64,000 nt of DNA, taken from positions 744,001-808,000 of the forward strand of contig NBBA01000005.1 of assembly GCA_002794785.1 (NCBI GenBank), read 5' to 3'. The position numbers and the translations under genes were made by a program. Below, piece by piece: positions 1-10,893 of the stretch. Source of the stretch: Coniferiporia sulphurascens. Lineage: Eukaryota > Basidiomycota > Agaricomycetes > Hymenochaetales > Hymenochaetaceae. Positions within the stretch are counted from its first letter, which is position 1. Each line of letters opens with the position of its first letter. A model generated the notes under the pieces. It searched no databases. It worked only from the letters and a program-made list of their open reading frames with translations, and had not been told where the DNA came from.

Positions 1-265
1 AACGGTGTTACTTCATTCCCGAGATACATCAGTAAACTGAAACAAGCGATATTCACGGGTAACTCACATCTTCGTTAACTTGGACGCCGAACCACCCGCG
101 ATTTTCTGCACACGAAGCGAGAGGAGCTCTCCCTTGAGCTCCGTCAATTGCTTTGCCAAGTCATTCTTAGACCTAGCACAAGACGAATTCAACATGAGAT
201 CCAAGGGGGCACTGATAGACAACACACTTGGACTGGAGCTCGTAGGCCTTGACTTTGCCGGGCAT
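1..265 (-). CDS. RPL35: 60S ribosomal protein uL29 (L35), 5' part
   Basis: Structural protein of the large cytosolic ribosomal subunit, located near the exit tunnel. Exon 1 is 265-228 and reads [12 protein letters not shown]. Exon 2 is 172-68 and reads [20 protein letters not shown], followed by [13 protein letters not shown]. These are the family hallmarks. The junction restores a lysine codon (AA|G) and exon 2 ends in phase 2 before a GTGAGT donor. The remaining exons lie beyond the left edge, so roughly the last 60% of the protein is missing. The ATG at 265 gives the usual family N-terminus. Seen: exon sequence and splice sites. Known: the family. The gene is divergent from the gene at 981. 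Confidence 0.9.
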
Positions 266-980
266 TTTGACGTTGTCTTGAGGGGCGCTCGAGCTTTCTG
301 GGTGTCGTTGGTGGCCTGCGGGACTTTTGGCACACCCGAAAGCGGAGGAGAGTTGCGTGACTGTGTCACACAACTGTATAGTTTACATAACCAACGTTAC
401 GAAGGTGCGCAAAGAACCTGCCTCGAGCAACCGTTCGTTAGCACCAGGACTAACTCGCATACATTCATGCATAATCGTCGTGCGGACACTCTGTGTGATC
501 TGGGCATCGCCCGAAGACCTTTCAAAATCCCGATATTTACAACCAGAACCTGATATTCCAAACGCAAGTAATCTTGGTGTCAACGCAGGAATACTGCGGC
601 TTTTTGAAGACCATTCATTAGTACTCGTTGGCGCCACTGACCCCCCGAAAATCCGTCAATGCTATCACATTGAAGAAATCAAAACAAGATGAATCACTGT
701 GTGGGGGGCCACCAATGTCTGCGCAGAAGAATGTCCGTCCGAGGCCCAGGGAATGGCTATGCTGTTTTGTCGTGAACTCAAGATCGTCATGAATTCATCC
801 CCGGTTGGTTGTCGTTCTGAGGCAATCAATATGTTTTCCGATAGTAATTTTGCGGCGTCTGCATGCACGCGCCACCAATTCGGCCGTTGGCCCGCACTTT
901 ACAAACTCCGCTTGCTTCTTTTGGTTCGTTAATTAGCGTTGACCAGCTCCACCGTGCAGCATCAGGGACGTCCAGCTGCA
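266..980. promoter_or_regulatory. Divergent intergenic region between RPL35 and the RNR-inhibitor-like gene
   Basis: These 715 bases separate two genes that start in opposite directions, so both promoters and 5' leaders must lie here. Open frames on either strand are short and show no recognisable protein. I see no clear TATA box or named regulatory motif. Confidence 0.55.
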
Positions 981-1788
981 ATGGCGCTGCCCGCGACGCC
1001 AACGAAGCGTGTGTTGACCGAGGACGCCCACAGCGCGTTTCGCTCCCCGAGATCGCCATACAACGGCATGTATGTCTCTCTTGCCTCTTGCAGCTTCTAG
1101 TCCCTTGTAATGACGCGACGCCACGCGCCTGCAGCATATCGGACGACCTCACGGCGCGCCTGCAGAACATCGGCTCGCGCGTCCGAAAAAGTGCGTAGGG
1201 TTCCTTCAATGAACAGCGTTCGACTGATACGCTTTGCACGTTGCTCCAGGCGTGAACGAAGGCTATGCTACGACGCGTTTCGGGTCCGCCCCTCCGACGC
1301 CGTTCTCCTCACCGGTGAAGCCGTCATCCGCATCTAACGCGTCTTTGGGGTCCCCCATCTTCCGTTCGGCAAATGACACGCTTTTCAACGTGTTCTCGTC
1401 GCCGACGCGTGCTGTGGCGTCTGCTCCCTCCCCGGTCCCCCTTCCGAGGAAGCGAGGACGCGCGGAGACCGATGACAAGGAAGGGGAGCAGGAAAACTTA
1501 GTCCTCGGACACGCAAATGTGGAATCCGAGGATATAATGATGGAAATGGAGGCAGGATCCGATGAGGAGGATGTTACAATCATCACAAATATAGCTCCTA
1601 GTCCAAGCAGGCCTATGAGGCCGCTGAAGAAATCAGCACGAGTGCTGCGTAATGTCGTACCTCCTTTCGTGCCCGCTAAACATTCAAACGTACACCCCCC
1701 TGGAGTTTCCGATCCTAGCCTCGTACATGGCAATATGGCAACCCCCGTCAATAAAGAATGGAAGAACATGTTCGACCAACCTTTCTGA
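981..1788 (+). CDS. Probable ribonucleotide reductase inhibitor-like protein (Spd1/Dif1 type)
   Basis: Three exons, 981-1069, 1135-1190 and 1250-1788, close to 228 codons (227 aa) with consistent phases (2, then 1). The N-terminus is MALPATPTKRVLTEDAH, then SDDLTARLQNIGSRVRKSV followed by NEGYAT. A short arginine-rich helix ending in RVRKSVxEGY is the core I associate with the fungal RNR_inhib family (S. pombe Spd1, yeast Dif1), small disordered proteins that restrain ribonucleotide reductase and so the dNTP supply. The rest is disordered, with an SP-rich centre, a basic PRKRGR stretch that could be a nuclear signal, an acidic block (about residues 120-140) and a KEWKNMFDQPF end. The family call rests on one motif recalled from knowledge, so it is moderate. 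Another disordered nuclear protein is the alternative. Confidence 0.6.
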
Positions 1789-4700
1789 TATTGTTTCACT
1801 CAGATGCGAACTAACTATGTGTGTTACTCCCACGTTATAAAAGACCAACATCGGAAACAGAAATCTAATTTTGTTTACTTCGCTTTGTCCAGGTACACAC
1901 GACCCGTCATTTATTTTCCTCATCTTGTACAGTCCTGTATCCCGCCAGCTGCTTGCTGCATTTCACTATCTGTAACTCCCATGTACGTGCCTTCCGGAAT
2001 GAATTCGTCTCATGTCCTGCAGACTATTTACCCGCAAGATCGTGAGCAACGTTCACTATAGGTGGTTCTGCCATTCAGTGAGTTCAATGTGCCTAGCTTC
2101 GGAGACCTTTCCACCAGGCTGGGCTGTCCGCTACTTACCATTTGCCGGTGAACTATGATAAGCCGATCGGACCTTAATATAGACCGGTTTTACTGCACTG
2201 CATAACGTGGCTTGCTTCTTCACTACCGTCACTCCGGAAGACTCTGCAATATCCGACTCGGACAGCAGAGCGGAGACGGGAGACTCGGGCGGACTTCATA
2301 GTTGGCTTTGGTAAGATTTGATACCTTCCGGGACGAGGATTTGGCGGCGATCATGGGACCGCAGAGATCCTTTAATTCACCCCGCCCATCGCACCGTGTT
2401 GCGAATTCTTCCGCTGTGAATAAATAACCCCGTCAATGATGGGCCAAACGAAAGGACTCATTTGATTGTTCCAGTGGACGGGGAATTGGGTTTCCCGGAA
2501 ACTTGTATAAAAGAGATGATTAATCCACTTGCTTCCCGAAAAACTACGCTGCTACGCTGAGTTCTCCATAGAACCTGAGTATTGCTGGCACTTTCGGAGA
2601 TAAGGCTAGCTAATAAAGGATATCTCCACTCGGCCTACATGCATTGCTTCTGTCAAAGAAAAGACTTTTCTCTTCGTGGCTTTCCTTCAGCATCTTGGTA
2701 CGAAGGGCACCATCAGCGGCTGATGGAAGGAGAAACTCGATGCTGGATGTTGTTAAGCTTCAAAGTTCCAGAACGCGGTTCAGCAACGTAGCAGTTCTCG
2801 AAACGCCCGTGTCCGGTCTCATCTGAATTGTGTTGAGCGTCTGTGGTTGTTTTTGTTGACTTCTATTCCCTTGTGACTATTGGCGCTTTTGCATATCGCT
2901 GATGGGGGGCTGGCAGTGGACTTTGTCATCTGATGTTTGTGATAAAGCTCGATCTCATCATTCATGAGGAGCTGGAGCGAGTGGCGACCGTAGGCACCAT
3001 CCTTAGAGTTGCGCGCTGTATGGTTAGCCGGAAGTGAAATACTGCAGGAAATCATCCGTCCCGGTTCGGGGTGCTCGATCGTCCGGTGGTCCCGGACGCC
3101 CGCCCTGAGTTCTTTGCTGGACGGCGCCGCAACACCGACCTCGTAACGATGAGTGATTAGATCTTAAGATTACCCTACACGACGATTTGCTGACTACCGA
3201 GACCCTGGGACGGTGCCGTTACCTATTAAGTCCTGACAAGCGCGAACAACGTTCTCTGGGCAACCCCTGCGCTGTCGTCCCATTTCTCTCCCTTTCAGTC
3301 GCAAAACACGGCGATCCACGCATCAAGAAACAAGACCAAGATCAATGTTTGAGCGTCTCTGTTGTGTTTGGATCTGGAACACAAACTCCCGCGTTCGTTA
3401 GGAGTTGCGGCGCTGAGTCGGATTTTCCGCATCAGCCCATTCCTGCATAACCGCTTTCTAAGCGCAACAACCATCATTTCTCCGTTTGTGGTCCCCCTTC
3501 TCCGTTTCATGTGAAAGCTTTGTTTTCGGCTCCAAGCCGTGCGACTTGATTTACACATAACTGTCCAAATTTTCATAACATGCGCGTTCGGGGGTTATGA
3601 AGCGCTGTCATTAGGTCTGCAATTAGAGCCGGATAGAAGGGAAGCGCATATGTGCGCAGGCGGCTGCGACTGCGGGTAATATAAATTTCCACGAAGTGTG
3701 GGGGAATTTATCGCAATATGGACTTGTTTTGAGCCTTTTCTCTCTTGCAAAGCTCGTTCGCTTCTGCCCGTTCGATAAGTTTCATCTGCCCACGGCAGAC
3801 GTGTCGGCATGAGACTAGCAGACAGCGAACTGCGCACTAATCCGCATTAATGCGTTCAGAAAGCCGACCCAATTTTTTTTTCGCATGCCAGGCTATCGTG
3901 ATGGAATGCATGCAGGCTTCCGAACTTCACTTCACCTGGAGAAGATCGGGGCCAGTCGCTACGCCCGCCGGGCCCTCGGGGGGCGATCATGATCCTCCTA
4001 AGGGGGATGGTCGAAGTGGAGGCGACGGTGGCCCGGGGCGAGCCCGCGATCATCCCCTACTGGACGCGCGATAGGCGCCCATGATATGTGTCCGCAAATT
4101 TCTGTGTGAGCTTCTGCAGCCGCATAAGGCTTGTAATACGTGCACACATGAACAGCAGCCAGAACGAGCCCCGGCAACTCAAAACCCTCCCTCTTTTTTC
4201 TTCTCACCTACGTGCGCACGCGTGCAGCGTGGTGCGCTATCGATTCGCCATATCCGTCCGTGCTGTATATCGCAGTGCTTATTGTCGTTGGGTCCTGTGT
4301 TGAACTAATATGCCCTATTGTTGTGTTAGTGGATGTCTACATGACATGCGTATAAGGTTTCTGCGCGTGCCCGTAGGGCGTCTTTCCTTTCGCGGCAAAA
4401 GCGCATGTGATATGAGGCGGAGCCTGGGTACGTCGCGGGTGCTATTCAAGGTCCAGAGGCGATCGTGAATCTGAAAGCCCTGTAGTTATGGGTATGTGTA
4501 TAAGTAAGACACCACAGCCGATTACCGAAAGACGGGCCGTGTGTTGTACTGTATTTCCAGGATTTTCCAGGAAATTTCGTGCGTGCCTAGCGATGATGAA
4601 AGCGAGCATCTGACGGGATATCCTTATAAGGAAATATAAAAAAGAAGAGGGGGAGAAAGAGGAAGCGAAAAAGGAAACGGCGATAATCACATCGAGTTGC

Positions 4701-6475
4701 GATGGACGAGCCGGCGGCGGACAGGGATCAGTGCGTTAGATAAGCAGATCGGAGGAGAACAAGAGGCAAGGAAACGCAAGGTTTGCTGCTGGCCCATCAC
4801 GCACACACGCACAGGCCCGCCGCGGGTCCATTAATATTTCTAATAGCTCTCTTTGGCTGAAGTGATGCAGCGAGGCAGGCAGGGCAGGGGACTCGGACTA
4901 TACGGGCAAAGCGGACGATGACAAATATGGGCGAGAGAAGGATCAAAGACGCCCCCTCGAGTTGTCGTCGTCGTCAGCGGGCGTCTGGACTGTGGGCCGC
5001 GAGGATGCTTCGCTGTGCTTCTCGGGTAGTTCCCGGCCATGGGAGGGGGGAAAGATTGATATGGGTGGCCCTTTGTGGCGAGGGGCCGTCTAGGGGGCGC
5101 ACATTGCATTCCGCCGGGGTGGTGGGTCACGTAGGATTGTCCCATTAATTGCCGCGGCCCTGATTGGACATCGGTGGGCATACCCAGTATGGCTGGTGGG
5201 GGAGGGGGACGATCGAGATGATGCTCACGGGTGGGAAGCGAGAGCCGGTAGCCTGAGCGAACAGCTTGCAAGTGCAGCTGTGTGTCGATTTTAATTAATG
5301 TATCTGTGCTTGAAGGTGGAATAAAGCTGCGAGCGAAAGGGGAGACGTATATGGTTCTGGGGATAAGGTTTGCAACGATCCAGCTCAGCAATGCAGGCCG
5401 TAATAGGTGGCTGTGCCCCGTTTTTCTATCTTCCATAAGAAGCAACCATATTTTACCGAAGAAGGAAGGCGGTTCGCAGGTTCGCAGCGGGGTCCTGGCC
5501 ATCTCGGTCTCCGCTAAGCCCTGAGTACTGTCCGCTCGGGCGCGTCTCCCCTTGCGCCCCCGCGTCCCGTCCGTACCCTCATCTTATCCCCCGCCAACAC
5601 CAGCTCCCGCTCTCTGCTGCTGCGTCTCACAAGGGCCTATAGCTGCACCTCGTCGGTGGCTCAGTCTATCCAACTTCCGAGCCCCGTCGACGCGCAGTAC
5701 TTGTCTTTCGTTCTCACCGAGGCCACCGGCCCCGCCTTCGGCGACGACTTTGCACCCTTTCTTGTAAAGGTCGTTGTCGCAGGACTCTGTTATATTCATT
5801 TCGTCCGGCTTCCTGCCGGCCTGGACTTCCTGTCCGAGTAAGCTGTATATGTCTCATGCCCGCGTAGTTAGTCTTAACTTTATTCCCTCGCTCTAGCACT
5901 GACCCTGGGCCTACCCGTGTGGAATATCCGCGCGTCTGGGAAAAAGGGATCTCGCTTTTCTATCAGTCTAGCTCTTTGGCCGAACGTCAAGACAGCTTCC
6001 AAACACGGACCTACTGTCAGGAGGCCGATTATCTGTCCGCTCGCCTTTTCCCTTGCCCATACAGTCCCCAGAAACACGCGGTCCGGTCCTAAACCAGTAC
6101 ATTTAACCCTCCCCGCAACTGCCACCCGCGTCCGTTCTCTTGTTGTCTTCCCCACCCTCCTCCGGCCTCCGTGCTCACGGTCAACTGGGCACACCGGAAG
6201 AACCAGTTCTCTTCGTCTTCCCCAGAGGGACTCGTTACAATCTATTCTCCAAATCAAGCACAACAAATACGAACCCTCCGTTTCTCCTTTTCTGACCGAT
6301 CTAATCACTTGCAACGCCACCTACTCGTCTCGCCCTTTAAAATACGCGCCCTGCTTCACGTCAGAGCGCATACGGCCTCGGTTCCCTTTGTGCTATAAGC
6401 GCTTCCCCTTTGTCCCTCTCTCCCTCGCAGTCCAATCGCGCTGTTCGCGCCCTACCGTTCCTCACCGTCCAAATC
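1789..6475. other. Long stretch without a supportable gene
   Basis: About 4.7 kb. Open frames are short or lack an ATG, and none gives a recognisable protein or a consistent exon chain. A TATAAAAG element at about 2505 has no credible reading frame behind it. The frame on the minus strand at 4840-5502 (220 codons, ATG start) is proline/arginine-rich and looks like chance. From about 5520 the plus strand becomes C/T-rich, with clusters of pyrimidine runs up to 6475, which fits the promoter and 5' leader of the zinc-finger gene that follows. No transposase or reverse transcriptase motifs were seen. Confidence 0.5.
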
Positions 6476-8532
6476 ATGTCCTCACTTTTGACGCTCGCAG
6501 CCGAAGACGGCGACGCCCAACGTCTAAAGCGGGAAGAGGCCCTCCACCGATCCTTACGTGAATGCACGACGTATGTTTCCCTCCGGGGTACCCCTCTTTC
6601 CACTCGACGTGCTGATACAAAGCATCTTCGATTATCAGCCGCAGGCTCACACACTTTTTTCCTTGTGACGTGAAGAAGGTTCACGAACACAAGCCCCTCC
6701 TCACCTCACGCGTTCAGTGGAGCACTGGTTACGCAAATTCGGAGTACGTCGTTTGCGCTTGTGATCGGTTTCCTTCGTATTAATGCCTCACTTCACAGAG
6801 TTGTCCCCGTCAGTGATAACAAACTCAATATGCAGCTTGACGAAGTGAATGGCCGGCACGCACTGCAATCTCCGGTGCCGTCGGAAATAGATGAATTGAT
6901 TCCGTCCGAGTGCGTGCTCAACGTCGATCCGCTTTAAGTCTGGCTATTTGCTGACACGCATCTCTTTCTATCTTGCAGCGGCGGAAGGTCGTCTACGTAC
7001 GGCCGCCCAGGGTGAGCCACTCATTTTTAGTTCTGGGCCAAGTTACCGACAAATCCGTTACAAGCCTCCCACCAGACAAGCATCGCGGCGCCGTATCAGA
7101 TGATGGTGGCTCAATCCGCTCCTACTCCGATTCTTCAGACACCGAGACACGCCAGCCAAGTTTTCCCGGTAACAGGGATATCATTGACTCCCGGTATCCT
7201 AGTAGCAGTCCTAGTCCACCAACTCAGCATAGCGCTGAGCTTGAAACGCCGTCTCCCATCAGCGACATTCCGTAAGTTTAATTCTTCCTTAACTACCCAG
7301 TCTTTCGAATGGATGCTAACAATCGTTCCTCTATTTCAGAAAAAACTGGAGAGTCTTGCATAACGCAAGCCCGTCATCTGCTCTCGACTTGCGCTTGTTT
7401 CCCAACAACAAGCTTCCATCGCAGGTCGATAGGGACCATCGCATAGGTTCATGGCGTATCAGCTCCGCGCCTGAAAATTACCACTATGAGCGGCCGACGC
7501 ATGGACGGTATGGCTCAAGCAGGTTCGCCCTGGTTGATATTCCACCGCCAAGCCCTTTCCTGACTCTTCACTCGCAGTGACCCACGCCCCGCATATTCGC
7601 CCTCAATATCCGCATCTTCCGCACCGCCGAGCCCACCCCCCATCCTTCCACCTATTAGCCATCTCAACGCGACTTTACCCGTTAACACAGGTCGTACGCC
7701 AGGTGTCCTCCATTGGCGTTTTCGCGAACCGGCACACCCGCCGTCGAACCTCAAGCGACTCAGTCCACTCATCAACGATGAGTCTATGGACGAGTTTGAC
7801 GCAGCTGACACGCCCTCGTCGTCCGTATCGCCCGAAGTACTACCGCCTCTCCTTCCGCATACACTCTCCCAGTCTTATCCTCCGCGGGTGCCAATGCCGC
7901 CACCCACGATAACTATGACCGCCATATCGCAGCCGACGAGCACAACCCGTAACAAGAATGCTTGGAAGGAGCACACACAGGTTGTTAGGGGCGCGAATGA
8001 TCAAACGGAGTTCCGCTGCGTGTGGCGCGTCGGGTTCTCCGGCGAGCTGACGGACTTGTGCGGATACACCGCGAAGCGCCACCTCGTAAAGCGTCACATC
8101 GAGACGCGCCATTTGCAATTCAAGTACGTGATCTAAATGATGTCTGCGTAATGAAACACGTATACTAACGACGTTACTTCAGAGACCATGTATGTTCATA
8201 TTGCGGCAAGGCATTCCCTCAGCGCGTCTCCCTGATGATCCATGTGAATAGGCAGTAAGCATTATCTGATTTGCCCCTGCTCTTGAATATGTTCCTAATT
8301 GCAGAACGCAAACAGCACGGGAGCCAAACCTCATTCGTGTCGTTATGAAGATTGTGACAAAACGTTTAGCGACCCTGCGCGGCGACACAAGCATATGGTC
8401 GAGGCGCACGGTTACAGCCCTCAAGGTCCTCGAAAAAGGCACCGAACCACTGACTCCTACCACTCCAACTCGCACTTCGAGACACTAGCGCCATGGACGA
8501 CTAGCGCCGAAGGACGAATGGCCAGTGAATAA
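6476..8532 (+). CDS. C2H2 zinc-finger protein, nine exons
   Basis: Exons 6476-6570, 6645-6743, 6799-6909, 6979-7011, 7065-7271, 7340-7507, 7578-8123, 8183-8254 and 8316-8532 close to 516 codons (515 aa). The N-terminal two thirds is disordered and rich in Ser, Pro and Asp. The C-terminus carries the fingers: an atypical first unit (FRCVWRVGF...CGYTAKRHLVKRHIETRH, with 13 residues between the cysteines), then VCSYCGKAFPQRVSLMIHV and an H-TGAKP linker, then CRYEDCDKTF...HKHMVEAH. A basic PRKRHR segment follows. The TGAKP linker is restored exactly at the last splice junction, which supports the model. Probably a DNA-binding regulator in the nucleus; the target is unknown. All eight introns are phase 2 (see findings). 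The fifth exon's acceptor is the least certain. Confidence 0.85.
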
Positions 8533-9524
8533 TGTTTTTCTTCTCCTTTTTTTCCCTCTAATTTCTCGGGTTATCTGGGTTGTGTACACCATCTGTTCGA
8601 GTATGTCATTCTCTCTCAGCTGTAGCTCTAATTTTCAGGGACTGTCGATTGATGTATATTTCCACCTCGTCATTGTCTCGCTTATGCATGATCACGCTAC
8701 TCTCGTATGAACTTGCTCTGTTTTCCTATTTATTATTCGTTGCTTTCCACACTTTTAATTGCACGCTTTCCCAACGCTGCTGCAATCCCCCGATGGCGCG
8801 GTCGTTGCGTGCCTCGACGGGCTGCAGTCGCGCGGGAATTGATTTCTTCTTTCTTTCAAACTTGTTTCGTCTCTGCTTTAATCCTCACATTCAAATGCAC
8901 ATCGCCCATCTATCGGCGATTTTCCCGCAATGACTCCTTCTGCTTCTTCGAACCGTATAGTGTTGTTTCATGGTGTTTACAAACAATGTACGCATTACGC
9001 AAACAGCCCATTCTCGAAACACCCTAATTCCTCCGAGCCGCTCACCCACCCCCTTTCTAAAGTAAAATTTCTCTAAAGCGCGCACATTGAGTCTTTTAAT
9101 AGGGAGAATGTATTCTGCTTCGCGAAGACTAAGGGGGGTGCCGTTTCGCTTGTATTTGGGGCGCTGCAGTGCACGTTCGGGCACACGTGAGATGTGGCTG
9201 CCGCGATCGGCCGTAATAACCCGAATATATTATGGTGAACTCAAGAGTGAAAGTGGGCTGGCCAGCCTGGCCTGTGTGCTTAGCCGGAAGGTGGGACGGC
9301 TGCGGTTGTGTTTGCGCGGCAGAACTAGGCGCCTGTACGGCGCGAGGGGGAGTCTATCTGACAGCGAATAAGAAGTCTGTTCGCGCTCATATCGCAAGAA
9401 GCGCGATGTTCGAAGTGCGAAGCGCCGAGCTCGAGACCTTTGGCTTTATCCTCGAATAGGGGGGCTGGAGAGGCTGGACTGGGCCTTGGGACCGGCTCAA
9501 GGCCGTTTGGCGGTAGTAATATTG
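8533..9524. other. Intergenic, 3' side of the zinc-finger gene
   Basis: Nearly 1 kb. The first 400 bases are T-rich on the plus strand, as expected of a fungal 3' untranslated region and terminator. Beyond that I see only short open frames without ATG or motif. No RNA gene recognised. Confidence 0.5.
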
Positions 9525-10346
9525 TTAAGCTTCGACTTCGGGTACATCCGCTCGCTGACCGCTGACCGCCGACTGCCGGGCAGGCAGTGGGCTGGCTGCT
9601 AGTGGCATGCTGCGATGCGTTACTTTCCCTTTCGGGGGGGCCGGTTTGGAGGCGTTATCTGAGGGGGGAGGAGGAGGCTGCGCACGGGGAGACGCGGGAG
9701 ATGTGGGAGGGACGTTGCTGTTGGTGTGGTGTGGGATGGAGTCGTGGGGGGCGCTCACGAAGGCACGGGGGACGGGCGCCTCGGTGGTCCCGGGTGTTGT
9801 GTCCGGCGTTTGGTGCGGGGACCTTGGGATTTGTTTCCGCCGAGTGCAAGGGGACAGACTAGGAAACCCGGGAGATCGAGCAATGACACGTAGGTGGGCA
9901 TGGTGGCGCCGCTGGGGGCAGGGAGCGCGGGAAGCTGGTGTGTTGGCGAGGTGAGACGGTGAGGGGGCCGGATCAGTGCTGGAGAGCCTTGTCCATTTGA
10001 TGGCCTCCCTCCAGACGTGACGCTCCGGAGAGCGGCGGTTAGTCGGCGCGGTGGCTATGGGGGTGTAGGGAAGAGAGCAATTAGCGAGGCGGAGGACGCG
10101 TTGTTGGCGGCGGCGACGGTGCCTAAGAGCCGATCCATGAAATGATGTGAGCTTGGTAAGTGCGCGGGGCAGTACGTCCCGCACGCAGTGATCGACAAGT
10201 GACCCTAGATCTCCAGCGATGGTCGCGTGCGCCAGAGTGCGTGTGATGGAAATGCACTGTGTGTCTGAGGCGCCGAAACACAATTGAGTATGTTGTTTTC
10301 CTTCTCTGACGAGTTGGGCGGTGTGGCATTTGAATTTTGCGTACAT
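9525..10346 (-). CDS. Uncertain single-frame ORF, 273 aa
   Basis: An ATG-to-stop frame of 273 codons, long for this window outside known genes. The first 90 residues have ordinary composition (for example GDLGSLVDHCVRDVLPRALT) and the rest is rich in Pro, Ser, Arg and His. I recognise no family, and there are no clear introns. It could be an orphan gene, a fragment of a spliced gene, or an accidental open frame in GC-rich DNA: the C-terminal low-complexity composition is what antisense GC-rich DNA often yields. It would be divergent from MIX23, with a 547-base gap holding both promoters. Confidence 0.28.
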   Translation of the reverse strand: MYAKFKCHTAQLVREGKQHTQLCFGASDTQCISITRTLAHATIAGDLGSLVDHCVRDVLPRALTKLTSFHGSALRHRRRRQQRVLRLANCSLPYTPIATAPTNRRSPERHVWREAIKWTRLSSTDPAPSPSHLANTPASRAPCPQRRHHAHLRVIARSPGFPSLSPCTRRKQIPRSPHQTPDTTPGTTEAPVPRAFVSAPHDSIPHHTNSNVPPTSPASPRAQPPPPPSDNASKPAPPKGKVTHRSMPLAASPLPARQSAVSGQRADVPEVEA

Positions 10347-10893
10347 GATGTATCTTTCCTACGGCGTTAGAGGTGAATTGGGCGGTGTTCTCCCGTGAGG
10401 AATTGGGTTTTTTGATTCAGGGGAACGGCCGCAAACTGCATGTTGAACATCGGATCATCTTGTATAAAGTTACGACGGTTGTTTAGAAAGATACATGAAA
10501 CATGCAGACGAGGGAAAGTTCGGTTGCTGAGACTCAGGGTGGGACTCGTTTGCTATGACTTCGATCGCAGGCATGGCCGTCGAGAGTACAAGAGAATTAA
10601 GGGGAGTTTATGTTTGATTGCAACCGGAAAGATGTCGGGTGCTTTACTTTTGTCTACGCTTGGACCTCAGTCACAGTCGCCTGCAGCTAGCTCATTCAGC
10701 AGCCTGAGGTTGCCGATCCCCCGCCGGTCTAAAAAGGAAATGCGTTAATATTCCGTGCGCAAAAAAGTACAAAAGATTTGCAGCCGAGATACGCGGCTGC
10801 ACGTGACGCAAGCGCACACGTGCGGGCAAACGAATCAAGGCCGGGATCCCACTCCGAGATACACCGCCCGTGGACGTGCGTCGAGTTGAGTTC
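10347..10893. promoter_or_regulatory. Region upstream of MIX23 with paired CACGTG boxes
   Basis: No coding sequence is supported here. Two CACGTG hexamers lie at 10800-10805 and 10817-10822, 72-94 bases upstream of the MIX23 ATG. CACGTG is bound by bHLH factors such as Cbf1 in fungi. The pairing is suggestive but a single hexamer is common by chance. Confidence 0.35.

Noticed and set aside
1263..1799. 178-codon minus-strand frame opposite the RNR-inhibitor-like gene
   Set aside because: It mirrors a coding exon with low-complexity composition; the plus-strand exon chain is consistent and has a recognised motif.
2030..3270. Similarity between about 2035-2060 and 3220-3260 (both encode a REQRSL-like string)
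   Set aside because: The match is short and interrupted; it does not exceed what I would expect by chance in 4.7 kb.
4840..5502. 220-codon minus-strand frame with ATG
   Set aside because: Pro/Arg-rich low-complexity product without motif, in promoter-like DNA; more likely a chance frame.
5917..6561. 214-codon plus-strand frame before the zinc-finger gene
   Set aside because: No ATG start, overlaps the zinc-finger exon 1 in another frame, and the C/T-rich DNA explains its Pro/Ser/Arg content.
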